Part shown: piece by piece, positions 1-9,946 of the stretch
Layout of the letters: every line of letters begins with the position of its first letter
Position numbering within the stretch: the stretch's first letter is position 1
Source of the DNA: JACRCT01 sp049841135
GTDB taxonomy: Bacteria; Myxococcota; Myxococcia; Myxococcales; UBA5297
NCBI GenBank assembly: GCA_049841135.1
Contig: JASGHK010000002.1
Coordinates: 124,001 to 188,000, forward strand
Length of the DNA stretch: 64,000 nucleotides
Direction of reading: 5' to 3'
The notes under the pieces: model-generated
Database searches by the model: none
What the model saw: only the letters and a program-made list of their open reading frames with translations
Told to the model about the DNA's origin: nothing
Program-made: the position numbers and the translations under genes

Positions 1-560
1 GAGCAGCTTCTCCTGCTCGGCGCAGACCGAGAGGATGATCGCCTCGCCCAGGTCGTGGAGCAGGCCACACAGAAACGCCAGATCCGGCGAGAGCTCCAGC
101 TCCTTGCAGGTCTGCTTCGCGAGCGCTCCGGACGTGCGGGCGGCGCCCGAGGCTCGCGCATCCGGGTCTCGTAGCGGGGCACCGTGAACAGCTGGGTGCG
201 CGCGACGATCTCGAAGGCGATGTCGCGCACCTCCGCCAGCCCCAGCCGAGTGATCGCGTTGCGCAGCGAGGTGATGGTCACGCCACGGCTCATCGACGCC
301 GAGTTGGCGCGGGAGAGGACCCGCGCCGCCACGGCCGGGTCGGTGCCGACCGTCTTCTCGACCGTGGGGATGTCCGCGTCCGCGCGATTGGCCATCTGTG
401 CCAGGCGAAGCGCGACCTCGGGGAGCACCGGCTGCCGGTACTCGCCGGACTCGAGCGCGTACTTGACCCGCAGCGCCGCCAGCTGAACGGCCCGGCGACG
501 TTGCTCCTCGGCGGGAGACTCGGCCTTGCCACGGGCTTTGTCGTCGTCGAGCAGATCCAT
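1..560 (-). CDS. HDOD-domain protein, 3' end cut by window edge
   Basis: The protein starts at the ATG at 560 (MDLLDDDKARG) and runs off the left edge, so the C-terminus is missing. The N-terminal part includes VLPEVALRLAQMANRADAD and TDPAVAARVLSRANSA, which is the start of an HDOD domain, a catalytically inactive relative of HD phosphohydrolases used in signalling. Further on, another frame reads FLCGLLHDLGEAI, a typical HDOD helix. The two parts are in different frames, and the break lies at about 150-165. HDOD proteins usually act as signalling scaffolds in regulation of motility, the cell cycle or secondary messengers; the specific role here is unknown. The family assignment is firm. The frameshift is probably a sequence error. 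Confidence 0.8.
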   Translation of the reverse strand, partial: MDLLDDDKARGKAESPAEEQRRRAVQLAALRVKYALESGEYRQPVLPEVALRLAQMANRADADIPTVEKTVGTDPAVAARVLSRANSASMSRGVTITSLRNAITRLGLAEVRDIAFEIVARTQLFTVPRYETRMREPRAPPARPERSRSRPARSWSSRRIWRFCVACSTTWARRSSSRSAPSRRSC

Positions 561-630
561 GGCCAGGGCATCGGCACGCCCCGACCCGGCGATAAGCCCC
601 TCCGTTCCACGACCGGGCACCGGCAGGCAG

Positions 631-655
631 AAAAAAACGCCCTGTTTTCAGGCGC
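631..655 (-). terminator. Rho-independent terminator after the amylase block
   Basis: Read on the minus strand, CGCCTG pairs with CAGGGCG (one bulged G) across an AAAA loop and is followed directly by seven T. It lies about 120 bases past the stop of the last amylase gene and upstream of the HDOD gene. Confidence 0.75.
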
Positions 656-773
656 TTTCGACGCCGTGGAAACGCCCTGTCTTCCTGGGCTTACGGGCCT
701 GACGCAGTGAGTCACCACCTTATATACGCGCCAGGCCGGCCGCACCTGGCGCTCCCACCTGCGACGACACTGG

Positions 774-2540
774 CTACTCGACGACCACCCACTCTTCGGG
801 GACCAGCACCAGGGACTGGAGAGGCGCGGCCTCCACCGACACCGCCCCGTTCTCGCCCACCACCATCGCCTCCGCGGCGCTCCCCATCACGTCCACCAGC
901 CGGGTCCCGGCCGCGAACGAGGTCTTCATGGCCTGGCCGCCGAGGGAGGTGCGCGCGGAGTGGACGCTGCCGGCGTTGATCACCACCAGCGCGGTGAAGT
1001 TCTCGTCGGCGCGCTCGAAGGCCAGCATCCCCGCGTCCTCCTCCTCGCCCTTGTGCTCGGTGACGTACTTGAACTCCATGGTGCCGCGGCGCAGCGGGCT
1101 GTAGGCCTTGCGGACCTTGGCGAGCTTGGCGATCCACTGGAACGTCGGCGTCTCGGTGGAGAAGCCGCTCTTGGACAGGTCCTCGCGGTTGGCCGGGTCG
1201 TTGCCGCCGGCGTACTCCTGCTCGGTGCCGTAGAAGACGTTGGGGATGCCCTCCTCGAAGAACAGGTAGGAGAGCGCCCCGTGCAGCTGCTCGCGCTTGG
1301 CGCCGCCGTAGAGGAAGCGCGGCGTGTCGTGGTTGTCGAGGAAGTTGACGATGGACTGCTGCGCGCTCAGCCCGATGCCCTTGGACGGCGTGTTCGAGAA
1401 GTTCACCCGGCGGCCGGCGAGGTTGTCGGCGAGCGCCTTGGTCGGAGCGATGCCCTTGAAGACGTTCTCGATGGTGTACTTCTGGGCGAAGTTGAAGAGC
1501 GTGTCGAGCTCGTCGTTGAAGCTGTAGCTGCCGACCTTGGCGTCGTCGCCGTCGAAGACCTCGCCGAACATCAGGAAGTTCTTCTTGCCCAGCTCCTCGG
1601 CGCGCTTGCGCATGCGGGGGCAGAAGTCCTGCCAGAAGCCGTGCTCGACGTGCTTGACGGTGTCGATGCGGAAGCCGTCGAAGTCGGCGTTCTCAATCCA
1701 CTTGGCGTAGGCCTCGAAGAGCGCGTCGCGCACCTCCTGCTTCTCGGTGAAGAGGTCCTTGAGGCCGCCCGGGAAGTCGCCCTTCTCCACCTGCTCGAGG
1801 TCGCTCCAGCCGGCCGGGTCCACCACACGGCCGCGGCGGTGGTACCAGGTGGGGTTCTGGAAGACCTCGGGCATCGGCGGGATGCGGTTGATCTCCGGCA
1901 TCCACAGGAAGCGGATGGGCGCCGGGCCATACTCGCCGGTGGCGGTGCGGCCCATGATGCCGCGCACGTCGAAGTCCGGGTCCCACTCGGAGACGACCAC
2001 GGTCTTGCCGCCGTCGAAGCCGCCGTAGGTGTAGGCGCGCTCGTCGGCCTGGCCGTTGCCGTTGATGTCGTAGAAGAAGAGCTGCCCCATGTGGTTGGTG
2101 ACGATGTCCAGCACCACCTTCAGGCCCGCGGCGTGGGCGGCGTCGACCATGTGCCGCAGGCTGGCCATGTCGCCGAAGTGCGGGTTGACCGCGGTCAGGT
2201 CCTGGGCCCAGTAGCCGTGGTAGCTGGCGAAGCCGGCGTCCTCCTCGACGTTCTTCACCACCGGGGAGATCCAGAGCGTGGTCACCCCCAGCTCTTTGAG
2301 ATACGGGATCTTGGCCTCGATGCCGGCGAAGTCGCCGCCGTGGTACTTGCCCGGGGAGGCGCGGTCGACGTTGTAGTCGTTGCCCAGGTCGCCGTTGGCG
2401 AAGCGGTCGGTCATCAGCTGGTAGACCACCTCGTCGCGCCAGTCCTCGACGTGGTTGGTGATCTTGGGCTGCAGGCCGGCGCCGTCGAAGCAGGAGGTGG
2501 CGACGACGAGCGCGAGGCAGGCGGAAGCGAGCTTCTTCAT
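774..2540 (-). CDS. Alpha-amylase family (GH13) lipoprotein A
   Basis: 588 residues from the ATG at 2540. The N-terminus is a lipoprotein signal (MKKLASACLALVVATSC), so the enzyme is probably anchored to a membrane, facing outside the cytoplasm. All four GH13 conserved regions are visible: DIVTNHMG (about residue 143), GFRIDTVKHV with the nucleophile Asp (about 290), FGEVFD with the acid/base Glu (about 325) and FLDNHD (about 400). The predicted activity is hydrolysis or transfer at alpha-1,4-glucosidic bonds of starch or maltodextrins; exact specificity cannot be read. It is the last of three tandem GH13 lipoproteins, 56 bases after the second, and is followed by a terminator, so they probably form one operon with the maltoporin upstream. 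The ORF is open far upstream in this frame, but only the signal-peptide start is sensible. Confidence 0.92.
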   Translation of the reverse strand: MKKLASACLALVVATSCFDGAGLQPKITNHVEDWRDEVVYQLMTDRFANGDLGNDYNVDRASPGKYHGGDFAGIEAKIPYLKELGVTTLWISPVVKNVEEDAGFASYHGYWAQDLTAVNPHFGDMASLRHMVDAAHAAGLKVVLDIVTNHMGQLFFYDINGNGQADERAYTYGGFDGGKTVVVSEWDPDFDVRGIMGRTATGEYGPAPIRFLWMPEINRIPPMPEVFQNPTWYHRRGRVVDPAGWSDLEQVEKGDFPGGLKDLFTEKQEVRDALFEAYAKWIENADFDGFRIDTVKHVEHGFWQDFCPRMRKRAEELGKKNFLMFGEVFDGDDAKVGSYSFNDELDTLFNFAQKYTIENVFKGIAPTKALADNLAGRRVNFSNTPSKGIGLSAQQSIVNFLDNHDTPRFLYGGAKREQLHGALSYLFFEEGIPNVFYGTEQEYAGGNDPANREDLSKSGFSTETPTFQWIAKLAKVRKAYSPLRRGTMEFKYVTEHKGEEEDAGMLAFERADENFTALVVINAGSVHSARTSLGGQAMKTSFAAGTRLVDVMGSAAEAMVVGENGAVSVEAAPLQSLVLVPEEWVVVE

Positions 2541-2596
2541 GGGAAGGTCCGTGAGGTGTTGGCGGAGAAGGAAGAAGAGGGAGGAAGCCGGAGCGG

Positions 2597-5500
2597 CTAC
2601 TTGGTCAGCACGACCGCGTTGAGGCCGTCGATGGTGACCGTGAGCGAGTTGCCGCTGACGTTGAAGGTCTTCCCGGACAGGACGTCCGTGACCGTGCCGG
2701 TGAGGCCGAGCGAGCCCACGTCGAGGGTCTTGGTCGCGCTCCCCTCGCTCAGGTTGAAGGCCGCGACCACCACGTCGGAGCCGTCCTTGCGGCCGTAGGC
2801 GTAGAACTCGTTCTCGGCGGAGAGGGTGGAGCGCGAGCCGCGCCGCAGGGCCTGGTGCGCCAGCCGCGCCTTGCCGAGCTTCTGGGCGTGGGCGAGCGTG
2901 TCTTTCTGCAGCTGGGTCAGGTCGTTGTCGAACTTCATCATCCGGCGGCAGTCGGGGTCGCGCGAGCCGGGCTGGCCGTACTCGTCGCCCATCCAGATGA
3001 TGGGGATGGAGTTGTAGGTGAGCAGGAAGGCCTGGGCGAGGCGCAGCCGCCCGAAGGGCTTGAAGCTGCCGGGGACGCCGGGTTGGTTCGACCACGGGCT
3101 GCCCTCGTTGCCGTCCGCGAAGCTGATGGCCCGGGCGGTGTCGTGGCTGCCCATGAAGTGGCCCATCAGCGCCTCGGGGTAGCCGTTGGTCCAGGTGTAC
3201 TCGTCGTAGCGGACCGCATTCTCCAGGTCGTTGCCGGAGGCGGAGCGCTTCAGGAAGGTGTTCAGGATGGCGAAGTGGAGCGGGTCGTTGACCGAGCCGT
3301 CGAGCTTGGTGGGCCCCATGCAGTCCTTGACCATCCACTCGATGCTGCCCAGCGACTCGCCCACCATGTAGAAGTGCAGCCCGGTGGTGGAGACCTCGGC
3401 CTTGATGCGGCTGCGCATGGCCACCAGCACGTCGGCGTGGACGTGCTTGCTGGCGTCGACCCGGAAGCCGTCGAGGTTGAACTCCTGGGCCAGCCAGACC
3501 GCGTGCTTGGCGACGGTGTCGTTGACGGTGGAGTTCTGGGTGTTGAGGTCGGGGAGGAAGGGATCGAACCAGCAGGTCTGGTTCTCGGGGCGCTTGTCCC
3601 AATCGGCATCCACGCCGCAGATCTGCTTCGGGGAGAGGTTGAACCAGCTCGAGTCGCTGCCGTGGTCCTTGAAGAGCTGGCCGTCGGAGTGGACGTGGTT
3701 GGGGACGAAGTCGATGAGCACGCGCATGCCCCGCCCGTGCGCCGCGTTGACCAGCGCCTTGAGCTCGGCGGCGGTCCCGAAGCGCTTCTCGATGGCGGTG
3801 ATTCCGGTGATGGGGGTCTCGTTCGTCCAGCCGGTGGCGATGGGCCAGTAGCCGTGGAAGGCGGACATGGTGTGGCCGGTGTTCTCGCCCTTGCCCCACT
3901 CCGCGGCGTTGGTGGAGGAGACGGGCGAGCTGAGCCAGACGGTGTTCACGCCCATCGCCTCGAGGTAGTCGAGCTTGCTCTGGACGCCCTTGAAGTCGCC
4001 GCCCTGCCACTCGGTGGCGAAGTCGGTGGTGCCCACCGTCGCGTCGTTGGCGTGGTCGCCGTTGACGAAGCGGTCGGTCATGATCTGGTAGAGGAACGCG
4101 TCCTTCCAGGTGAACGCCGAGGCCTCGACCCAGAACGGGACGAAGAGCGTCGAGGGGCGGCCGCCGGCGTCCTTGACCCGGAACAGGTAGCCGTACTTGC
4201 CCTTGGCGGCGCCGGTGGCGCTCACGGTGAAGGTCCTGGTGGCGGCGTCATAGGGCACCGTCGCCGCAGCGCCGTTGAGGGTGATGGTGGAGGCGGCGAG
4301 GTCCAGGGCGTCACCGCTGGAGTGCGGGGTGTAGACGACCTTGAAGCTGTAGCTGTCGGCGCCGACGGTGGGCATCGCCTCGAGCTGGAGCGCGGGGCCG
4401 TTGGGGGCGGCGATGCAGGTCTTGGACGAGGGGCTGCACTGCTTGCCCGAGCCGCAGGAGTTGGCGGTGCACTCGCAGGCGCCGGAGGTCGCGTTGCAGC
4501 TGGGGGTCTCGCCGGTGCAGGAGGCGGCGGTGCAGGTCGTCGGGCCGCCCTTGCAGGTCCACACCGCGCAGGTGCCGGGGTCGAGCACCGAGTTCACCCC
4601 GCCCATGCCGTCGTTCTCGGTCTTGGGGTTGGCGGGATCGGCCATCCACTTGGTGCCGTCGACGAGGAGCTTGTAGAGGACCTTGGTGTTCCAGGCGAGC
4701 GGCACGTCCGCCGACCACAGGTTGGAGGCGCCCTTGACCAGGGCGACGCCCGTACCCCAGATGTCGAAGGTGCCTTTGACGACGACCGACTTCTCCGAGC
4801 CGTTGCCCTGGTAGCTGAAGGTGTGGCCGCAGAGGCGCTGGGCCTCGGGGCAGACCGCGGGGCCGGCGTCGGGCCCGGGGTCCTGGCCGGCATCCGGGCC
4901 GGGATTCACGACGCCGGTGTCGGGCGGGGTCCACGGGGTCCAGCCGGTGTCGGCCTTGGGGGCGATCTGGCCGCCGTCGCCACTCTGCGAGCCGCTGCCG
5001 GCGCAGCTGCCGCACCGCGCCGTCCGAGGCGCGCCGCAGTTGTCGACGTTCGCGTAGGTGCCACAGGTCCGGCCGAGCCGCGAGCAGAACGCCTGGTCGC
5101 TCTCGGGCAGGCAGGAGCAGATCCCCGCGGCGCCGCAGGTCAGCGGCGCTGTGCAGGTGCCGCAGCTGGCCACGGTCCGCGTCGTTCCACAGTTGTCGCC
5201 GGCTGTCACCTCGCCGCAGTTCTTCGAGAGCCGGGCGCAGAACTCGGTGTCGGTCTCGGGAGTGCAGGTCCCCTCGCCGCACTTGCCGGCCGCGCCGTTG
5301 GCGCCACAGGTCTTGCCCTCCGGGCAGCCGCCACAGTCCAGGGTGGCGCCGCAGCCGTCGGCGATGGAGCTGCAGTCGACGTCCGCTTCACAGGCGCGCG
5401 TGGGCGTGCAGCCGCAGATGCCCGCGGTCCCGCCGCCGCCGCAGGTCGTGGGAGCAGCGCAGCCGCCGCAGTTGAGGGTCGCGCCGCAGCCATCGGTCGT

Positions 5501-5662
5501 GGTGCCGCAGAGCAGGCCCTGCGCCACGCAGCTCTTGGGGACGCAAGGGGGGATGTCCGGGTCGAAGTAGTCCTCGGGCGGCAGGGAGTCTTGGTAGGTG
5601 GGCGCCTGGCAGGAGGCGGCCAGGGTCAGCACGACGAGAAGGCCGAAGTGGAGGTGGCGCAT
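2597..5662 (-). CDS. Large Cys-rich GH13 amylase lipoprotein B
   Basis: 1021 residues. A lipoprotein signal (VVLTLAASC) is followed by a Cys-rich segment to about residue 225 with repeated modules of the form CG-x-C-x(2-4)-TCG. A glycogen/starch-binding E-set or CBM48-like domain follows (about 275-365, with VVVKGTFDIWGTG), then a short second Cys-rich stretch, another beta-sandwich (about 415-515), and a GH13 catalytic domain to the end. GH13 regions: DFVPNHVH (about 652), GFRVDASKHV (about 735), MVGESL (about 768) and GSHDTA (about 840). The long extracellular stalk and binding domain suggest an enzyme that works on insoluble or large alpha-glucan at the cell surface. Similar Cys-rich stalks occur in two unrelated proteins of this window (18160-19949 and 47185-50676). 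The middle gene of the amylase block. Confidence 0.92.
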   Translation of the reverse strand: MRHLHFGLLVVLTLAASCQAPTYQDSLPPEDYFDPDIPPCVPKSCVAQGLLCGTTTDGCGATLNCGGCAAPTTCGGGGTAGICGCTPTRACEADVDCSSIADGCGATLDCGGCPEGKTCGANGAAGKCGEGTCTPETDTEFCARLSKNCGEVTAGDNCGTTRTVASCGTCTAPLTCGAAGICSCLPESDQAFCSRLGRTCGTYANVDNCGAPRTARCGSCAGSGSQSGDGGQIAPKADTGWTPWTPPDTGVVNPGPDAGQDPGPDAGPAVCPEAQRLCGHTFSYQGNGSEKSVVVKGTFDIWGTGVALVKGASNLWSADVPLAWNTKVLYKLLVDGTKWMADPANPKTENDGMGGVNSVLDPGTCAVWTCKGGPTTCTAASCTGETPSCNATSGACECTANSCGSGKQCSPSSKTCIAAPNGPALQLEAMPTVGADSYSFKVVYTPHSSGDALDLAASTITLNGAAATVPYDAATRTFTVSATGAAKGKYGYLFRVKDAGGRPSTLFVPFWVEASAFTWKDAFLYQIMTDRFVNGDHANDATVGTTDFATEWQGGDFKGVQSKLDYLEAMGVNTVWLSSPVSSTNAAEWGKGENTGHTMSAFHGYWPIATGWTNETPITGITAIEKRFGTAAELKALVNAAHGRGMRVLIDFVPNHVHSDGQLFKDHGSDSSWFNLSPKQICGVDADWDKRPENQTCWFDPFLPDLNTQNSTVNDTVAKHAVWLAQEFNLDGFRVDASKHVHADVLVAMRSRIKAEVSTTGLHFYMVGESLGSIEWMVKDCMGPTKLDGSVNDPLHFAILNTFLKRSASGNDLENAVRYDEYTWTNGYPEALMGHFMGSHDTARAISFADGNEGSPWSNQPGVPGSFKPFGRLRLAQAFLLTYNSIPIIWMGDEYGQPGSRDPDCRRMMKFDNDLTQLQKDTLAHAQKLGKARLAHQALRRGSRSTLSAENEFYAYGRKDGSDVVVAAFNLSEGSATKTLDVGSLGLTGTVTDVLSGKTFNVSGNSLTVTIDGLNAVVLTK

Positions 5663-5836
5663 GGGGAAGCTCCGTGAGGGTCGGCAGAGTCACGCACGAG
5701 GGGGGAAGAACTTTCCTGACGGGTCTTGGGTGCCGATGGACGCGCGCCACCCGGAAACGCCCGGCTCACGGACCGAGCGATCGCGGAGAGGCCCGTGTCC
5801 GTCGGCGTTCGGCTATGGAGGACCGCGAGCTCGCGC

Positions 5837-8030
5837 TCAGGGCACCTGCACGTCTTCCCTGAGGAACACCGCCGCCGAGAGCGCCGGCAGGCTCAGGTGA
5901 GCCGTTCCACCCTCGACCCGCAGGCTGTCCCCGCTGAAGAGGTCCCGGTAGTCGCCGTCGGGCAGCCCGGCGACGTCGCGCTCTGCCGCGCTGCGCGCCA
6001 GCACCACGATGGCCGAGCCCCCACCTTCACCGGACGGCTCGCGGCGGACGGCGACGTCCAAGCCGCTGCTGGCGGCCGCCACGCTGCGAACCCCATGGCG
6101 CAGCGCCGGCACCGCCAGCCGCGCCCGGCCGAGCCTGGCGACCTTCTCGAGCAACTGGCCCTGCAGTCCTCCGAGCTCGCCCAGGGAATCGGGCATGACC
6201 CGGCGGGAGTCGGGATCGCCACCTCCGGCCAGGCCCACCTCGTCCCCGTAGTAGAGGACCGGGAGCCCACCCGAGGTCATGGCGAAGGTGAGCGCCATCA
6301 GCGTGCGGCGGTAGGGCTCCTCGCGGGTCGGCTGCCGCGCCGGGTCGCTGCTCCAGCCGTCCTTGCCGGCGTCGCCCTCGGCCTCCGAGATGAACCGGGT
6401 CGTGTCGTGGTTCCCGATGATCCGCGCCACCGTGGACCCGGAGCCCCCGAAGGACTCTTCGCCTTCGGCCAGCTCACCCTCGAGGTCGTCCAGGCCCAGC
6501 CAGTCCATGGCGAACGCCTCGCGCAGCGACCACATCAGCGGGAACTCGAAGGCGCTGTCGAGGCCGGCCTGGCGGGTGCCCAGGAATGCGCGGATTTCGG
6601 ACCGTCCCCCGTCGCCTGGGCCGGTGTAGACCTCCCCCATGACCAGCGCGTCCAGGCCCTGCCGCGCGGCCGTCTGGCGGATCGCGGTGGTCATCCGGCG
6701 CAGCGCCGCGCGGGGCATCATCGGCACCGCGTCGATGCGCACGCCGTCGAGGTCAAAGCGCTGCATCCACCAGGCGAGGTCGGCGGTGCCCTGGTCCATC
6801 ACCTCGGGGCGGCGCCAGTCCAGGTCCGGCAGGTAGTCGGTGAACCAGCAGGTCTGGAGCTTCTCGCCCCAGCCGCAGCCCGGGGTGCCGCAGACGCAGG
6901 AATCGGGGCCGTCGTTGAACCAGCTCCGGCTGTGCTCGTGGGCCCACCCGTGGGCCTGGTAGTAGGGGTGCCGGACGAAGAGGTGGTTGGGGACGACGTC
7001 AAGGATGACGCGCACGCCGCGGGCGTGGGCGGAAGCGACCAGCGCCTCGAGGGCGTCGTCACCGCCGAGCTTGGGATCGACCTGACGCGGCTCGACCGGC
7101 CAGTAGCCGTGGTAGCTCTCGTACTGGCGGCCGTCGCGGCCGGGCCAGCGACCCTCGGGGTTGGTGTAGACCGGCGAGAGCCACAGCGTGGTCACGCCCA
7201 GCCTGGCGAAGTAGCCGGCCTCGAGCGCCTCGCGGACGCCGTCGAGGGTGCCGCCGGCGCGATCGCCCGGGCTCGAGGGCGGCGCGAGCGGCCCGTGCCC
7301 GCGGAAGCGGTCGACCATCACCTGGTAGACCAAGCCGTCCTCGAGCTCACCGTTGGCTGCGGCGCCGGCGAAGGCGCTGGCGGCACGAGGCTCGAGCGAG
7401 CCGTCGACGGCGGAGAGCGTCGCCGTGTACTTGCCCGGCTGGAGCGAGACGAGCTCGGCGGTCGCAGTCCACGACTCGCCGTCGAAGGCCAACGCGAGCT
7501 CCCGGAGCCGTGACCGATTCCTTCCCGCGCCGGACCTGGAGGTTCAGCGTTGGAGCCTTCGCGCCTTGGATCTTGGCCAGGAAGACCAGCCCTTCGGCGC
7601 CGGACGCCGCCAGGCGGAGGTCCGTGATGGCCGGCCGCGAATCCGAGACCAGCACCACCTCGGAGACCTCGGTCCCGAGCGGCACTCCGTCCGGGTCGAG
7701 CGGGTCGACGGTGAAAGCGGTCCGCGGATTGGCCTCGTCGAGCAGCAGCGTCCCGTTGAGGACGATGGCGTATTGCCAGGTGCCCTCGGGGAGCGAGGCC
7801 GCCAGCCCCATCCAGTCGGTGCCATCGCTCGAGCGGCGGGCGGAGAACCCGGTGATGCCCGGCCGGGCCCAGCCATTCCAGCTGCCGATCAGCTCGGCCT
7901 GGGACGCGTCGACCACGTGCGCCTTGGCCATGGCCGGAGCGGTGCGGAACCAGACCTGGAGCGTTCCCTGCTCGGAGGCGCAGCCCGCGACCATCAGCGC
8001 GAGAAGGACGGTCGGGGCGAATGCGCGCAT
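5837..8030 (-). CDS. GH13 amylase lipoprotein C (frameshifted)
   Basis: The gene starts at the ATG at 8030, preceded by an AAGGAG-type ribosome site, with a lipoprotein signal ending MVAGC. The first 175 residues contain an E-set/CBM-like region (AELIGSWNGWARPG, about 38-52). The rest, in another frame, is GH13: DVVPNHLF (about 347), DGVRIDAVPM (about 432), MGEVYTG (about 465) and IGNHDTTRFI (about 538), about 730 residues in total. The frames meet near 7500-7520, where a single base restores continuity; a sequencing indel is the simplest reason. It is the first of the three amylase genes, 174 bases before the second. As in the other two, the lipid anchor points to extracytoplasmic starch breakdown. 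Confidence 0.88.
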
Positions 8031-8168
8031 CGGGAAGGCTCCTTGTTGCCCAGAACCACGCATGGCCAGGCGGAGTCTTTCCTAGGCGGTTCGCAAACAG
8101 CAAAGGGGCCGCCGAGCTCCCGACATGGTCCGTGGCTGGCCCAACCCGGCAGGCAATCGAGCAATCCG

Positions 8169-8327
8169 TCACCACTGAGCCCGCGCAGGCGGGCTTCGCA
8201 AGTCGAGGCGCGACTTCAGTCGCCGGCAGGTCGCGACGTCGGTGACCTTCTCGTCGTTGCCGCCCTCCACCTGCGCGGTCAGGGCGACCTCGGCGTACTC
8301 GGCGGGCGAGATGGACATTGCCGCCAT
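8169..8327 (-). CDS. Possible 52-residue small protein
   Basis: A small ORF between the porin gene and amylase C. The ATG at 8327 has a GGAGG eight bases upstream. The product begins MAAMSISPAEYAEVALTAQ and has no signal peptide or membrane segment. I do not recognise it; it may be the tail of a decayed gene. The rest of the 8031-8359 gap shows only the leader of amylase C. Confidence 0.3.
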   Translation of the reverse strand: MAAMSISPAEYAEVALTAQVEGGNDEKVTDVATCRRLKSRLDLRSPPARAQW

Positions 8328-8359
8328 GGGCGTGGCCTCCGCGCCCCGCCATCCGACTG

Positions 8360-9851
8360 CTACCGGTACGAGCTGTTGAACCACCACTCCACGCCCGCCC
8401 CGATGAACTGCGACACCTGCCGCCCGTTGCGCAGATTGTCCCTGGGGAACAGCTGGTCGCGGGCGTCCTGGCTCATGAACCGCACGGCGTAGATGAGGCG
8501 GATGCTGGGCCGGGTCCACAGCCCCTGCCCGCCCGGGACGATCATCGGCATCAGGCCGAGCTGCCAGACGTCGGCGCGGAGGGGCCGGCTGCCGTCGGCG
8601 GTGAGGGTGTGCGGCGCGCGCAGCTGGTAGCTGACGTCGAGCGCGAGGTGGATGAGGTCGGTGAGGTAGACGACCGGGCGCGCGTTGAAGACGACCTCTT
8701 CGTAGTCGCGGGCGTTGACGTCCAGGCCCGAGGCGTCGCGGAAGCTCGCGAAGTAGGCCGAGACGGGCACGGAGAAGCGAGCGTGTTCGTAGGCCAGGTT
8801 GGCGGCGACGAGCCCCAGCTGGGCGCTCTTCACGGTGCGGTCGAGCGCGAAGCCGTACGGGACGGTCAGGTCGCCGTACGCGCCCAGGCCGGTGCCGATC
8901 TTGCCGACGAGCATGCCGCTGAAGCCGGACTTGCCGCCGCTGACCTGGGCGCCGAACACCCAGCCCTCGTCGCGCGGCAGGGCCTGCTTCTCGCCGGAGT
9001 CCTTGTTGACGCGCTGGCCGGCCGGCAGGTCATGCCGCTCGGCGTAGACGCGGGCGTTGACCGGGCCGATCGGGTAGGTCGCGCGCAGCGACACGACCGA
9101 GCGCTGGCGGTCGAGGATGATGATGCTCTGCCCCTGCCCGTCCTCGGAGCCGGTGCGGAGGATCTGCAGCTGGTAGGCGTTGTCCAGGCGGTTGGCGCCG
9201 GCGTGCAGGTCGAGCCGGAGGCCCTTGATGGAGTAGCTGAGCCCGCCGCCCAGGGTGTTGAGGTTGTCGAGCGGCCAGAAGTCGAGCAGGTACTGGTCGT
9301 CGCCGCGGTACATGCGCGAGCCGAACCAGACGTCCAGATCCTTGAGGATGACGTTCTTGGCTTCGATGTAGAGGTTGCGCATCGCGATGGTCGCCGAGAA
9401 CTTGCCGTCGTAGTGGAACAGGTCCTCGTCGAAGCCCAGCGCGGTGACGAGGCTCGCCTCGGTCCCGGTCTCGCCGCGCGGAGCGAGCATCCGGTAGTAG
9501 AAGTCGAGCTTCCTGGTAGCTGCCCTCGATGAGCCGCGGCCCGTGCCCGACCACGTTCACCGGGCGCCCCGCCTTGTCGGCCATGTCGAAGCCGAGCTGC
9601 AGGCGCCCGTAGGACCCGACGCCGATGGACGAGGGCAGGCTCGCCGAGACCTCGGCGGGCGACGCCGGAGAGATGGTGGCCGGAGTCGCGGCCGCGGCGG
9701 GAGCGGGAGCGGCGGCCGGGGCCGTGGCGGCAGGAGCCGGCGCTGGAGCCGGAGATGCAGCCGGCTCGGAAGCCGGGTCCGACGCGGGCTTGGGCCAGGC
9801 TTCGGCAGTGACGGTGACGGAGAGCAGCAGCGCGGCGACGTGGGCGAGCAT
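8360..9851 (-). CDS. Maltoporin-like outer-membrane porin (frameshifted)
   Basis: About 496 residues. From the ATG at 9851 a signal peptide (MLAHVAALLLSVTVTAEA) is followed by a long Ala/Pro linker and a first strand (GVGSYGRLQLGFD). After a frame change near 9500-9510 the barrel continues. The stretch with RNLYIEAKNV, DVWFGSRMYRGDDQY and LDFWPLDNLNTLGGG matches the pattern of LamB-type sugar porins, and the protein ends in aromatic-rich WWFNSSYR. Expected role: uptake of maltodextrins across the outer membrane, which fits the three amylases downstream. A GTG at 9908 is an alternative start. The linker before the barrel resembles the N-terminal extension of porins that contact the cell wall. 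Confidence 0.8.
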
Positions 9852-9946
9852 CGGAGGACTCGTGGCAAAGAGGTCCCAAGAGCGCCTCGTCGAAGGCGCG
9901 TGGGACACCGTGGGAAGGGCCTGCGGGTAGCGGCTTCGGGCCTACG

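Noticed and set aside
2541..4010. Upstream extension of amylase A by about 490 residues
   Set aside because: The extension is an antisense/out-of-frame reading of amylase B; the lipoprotein signal at 2540 is the real start.
2855..5677. A 940-residue open frame on the plus strand opposite the large amylase
   Set aside because: It is a GC-rich shadow (Ala/Val/Gly/Arg-rich, no domain) of the minus-strand amylase, which has clear catalytic motifs.
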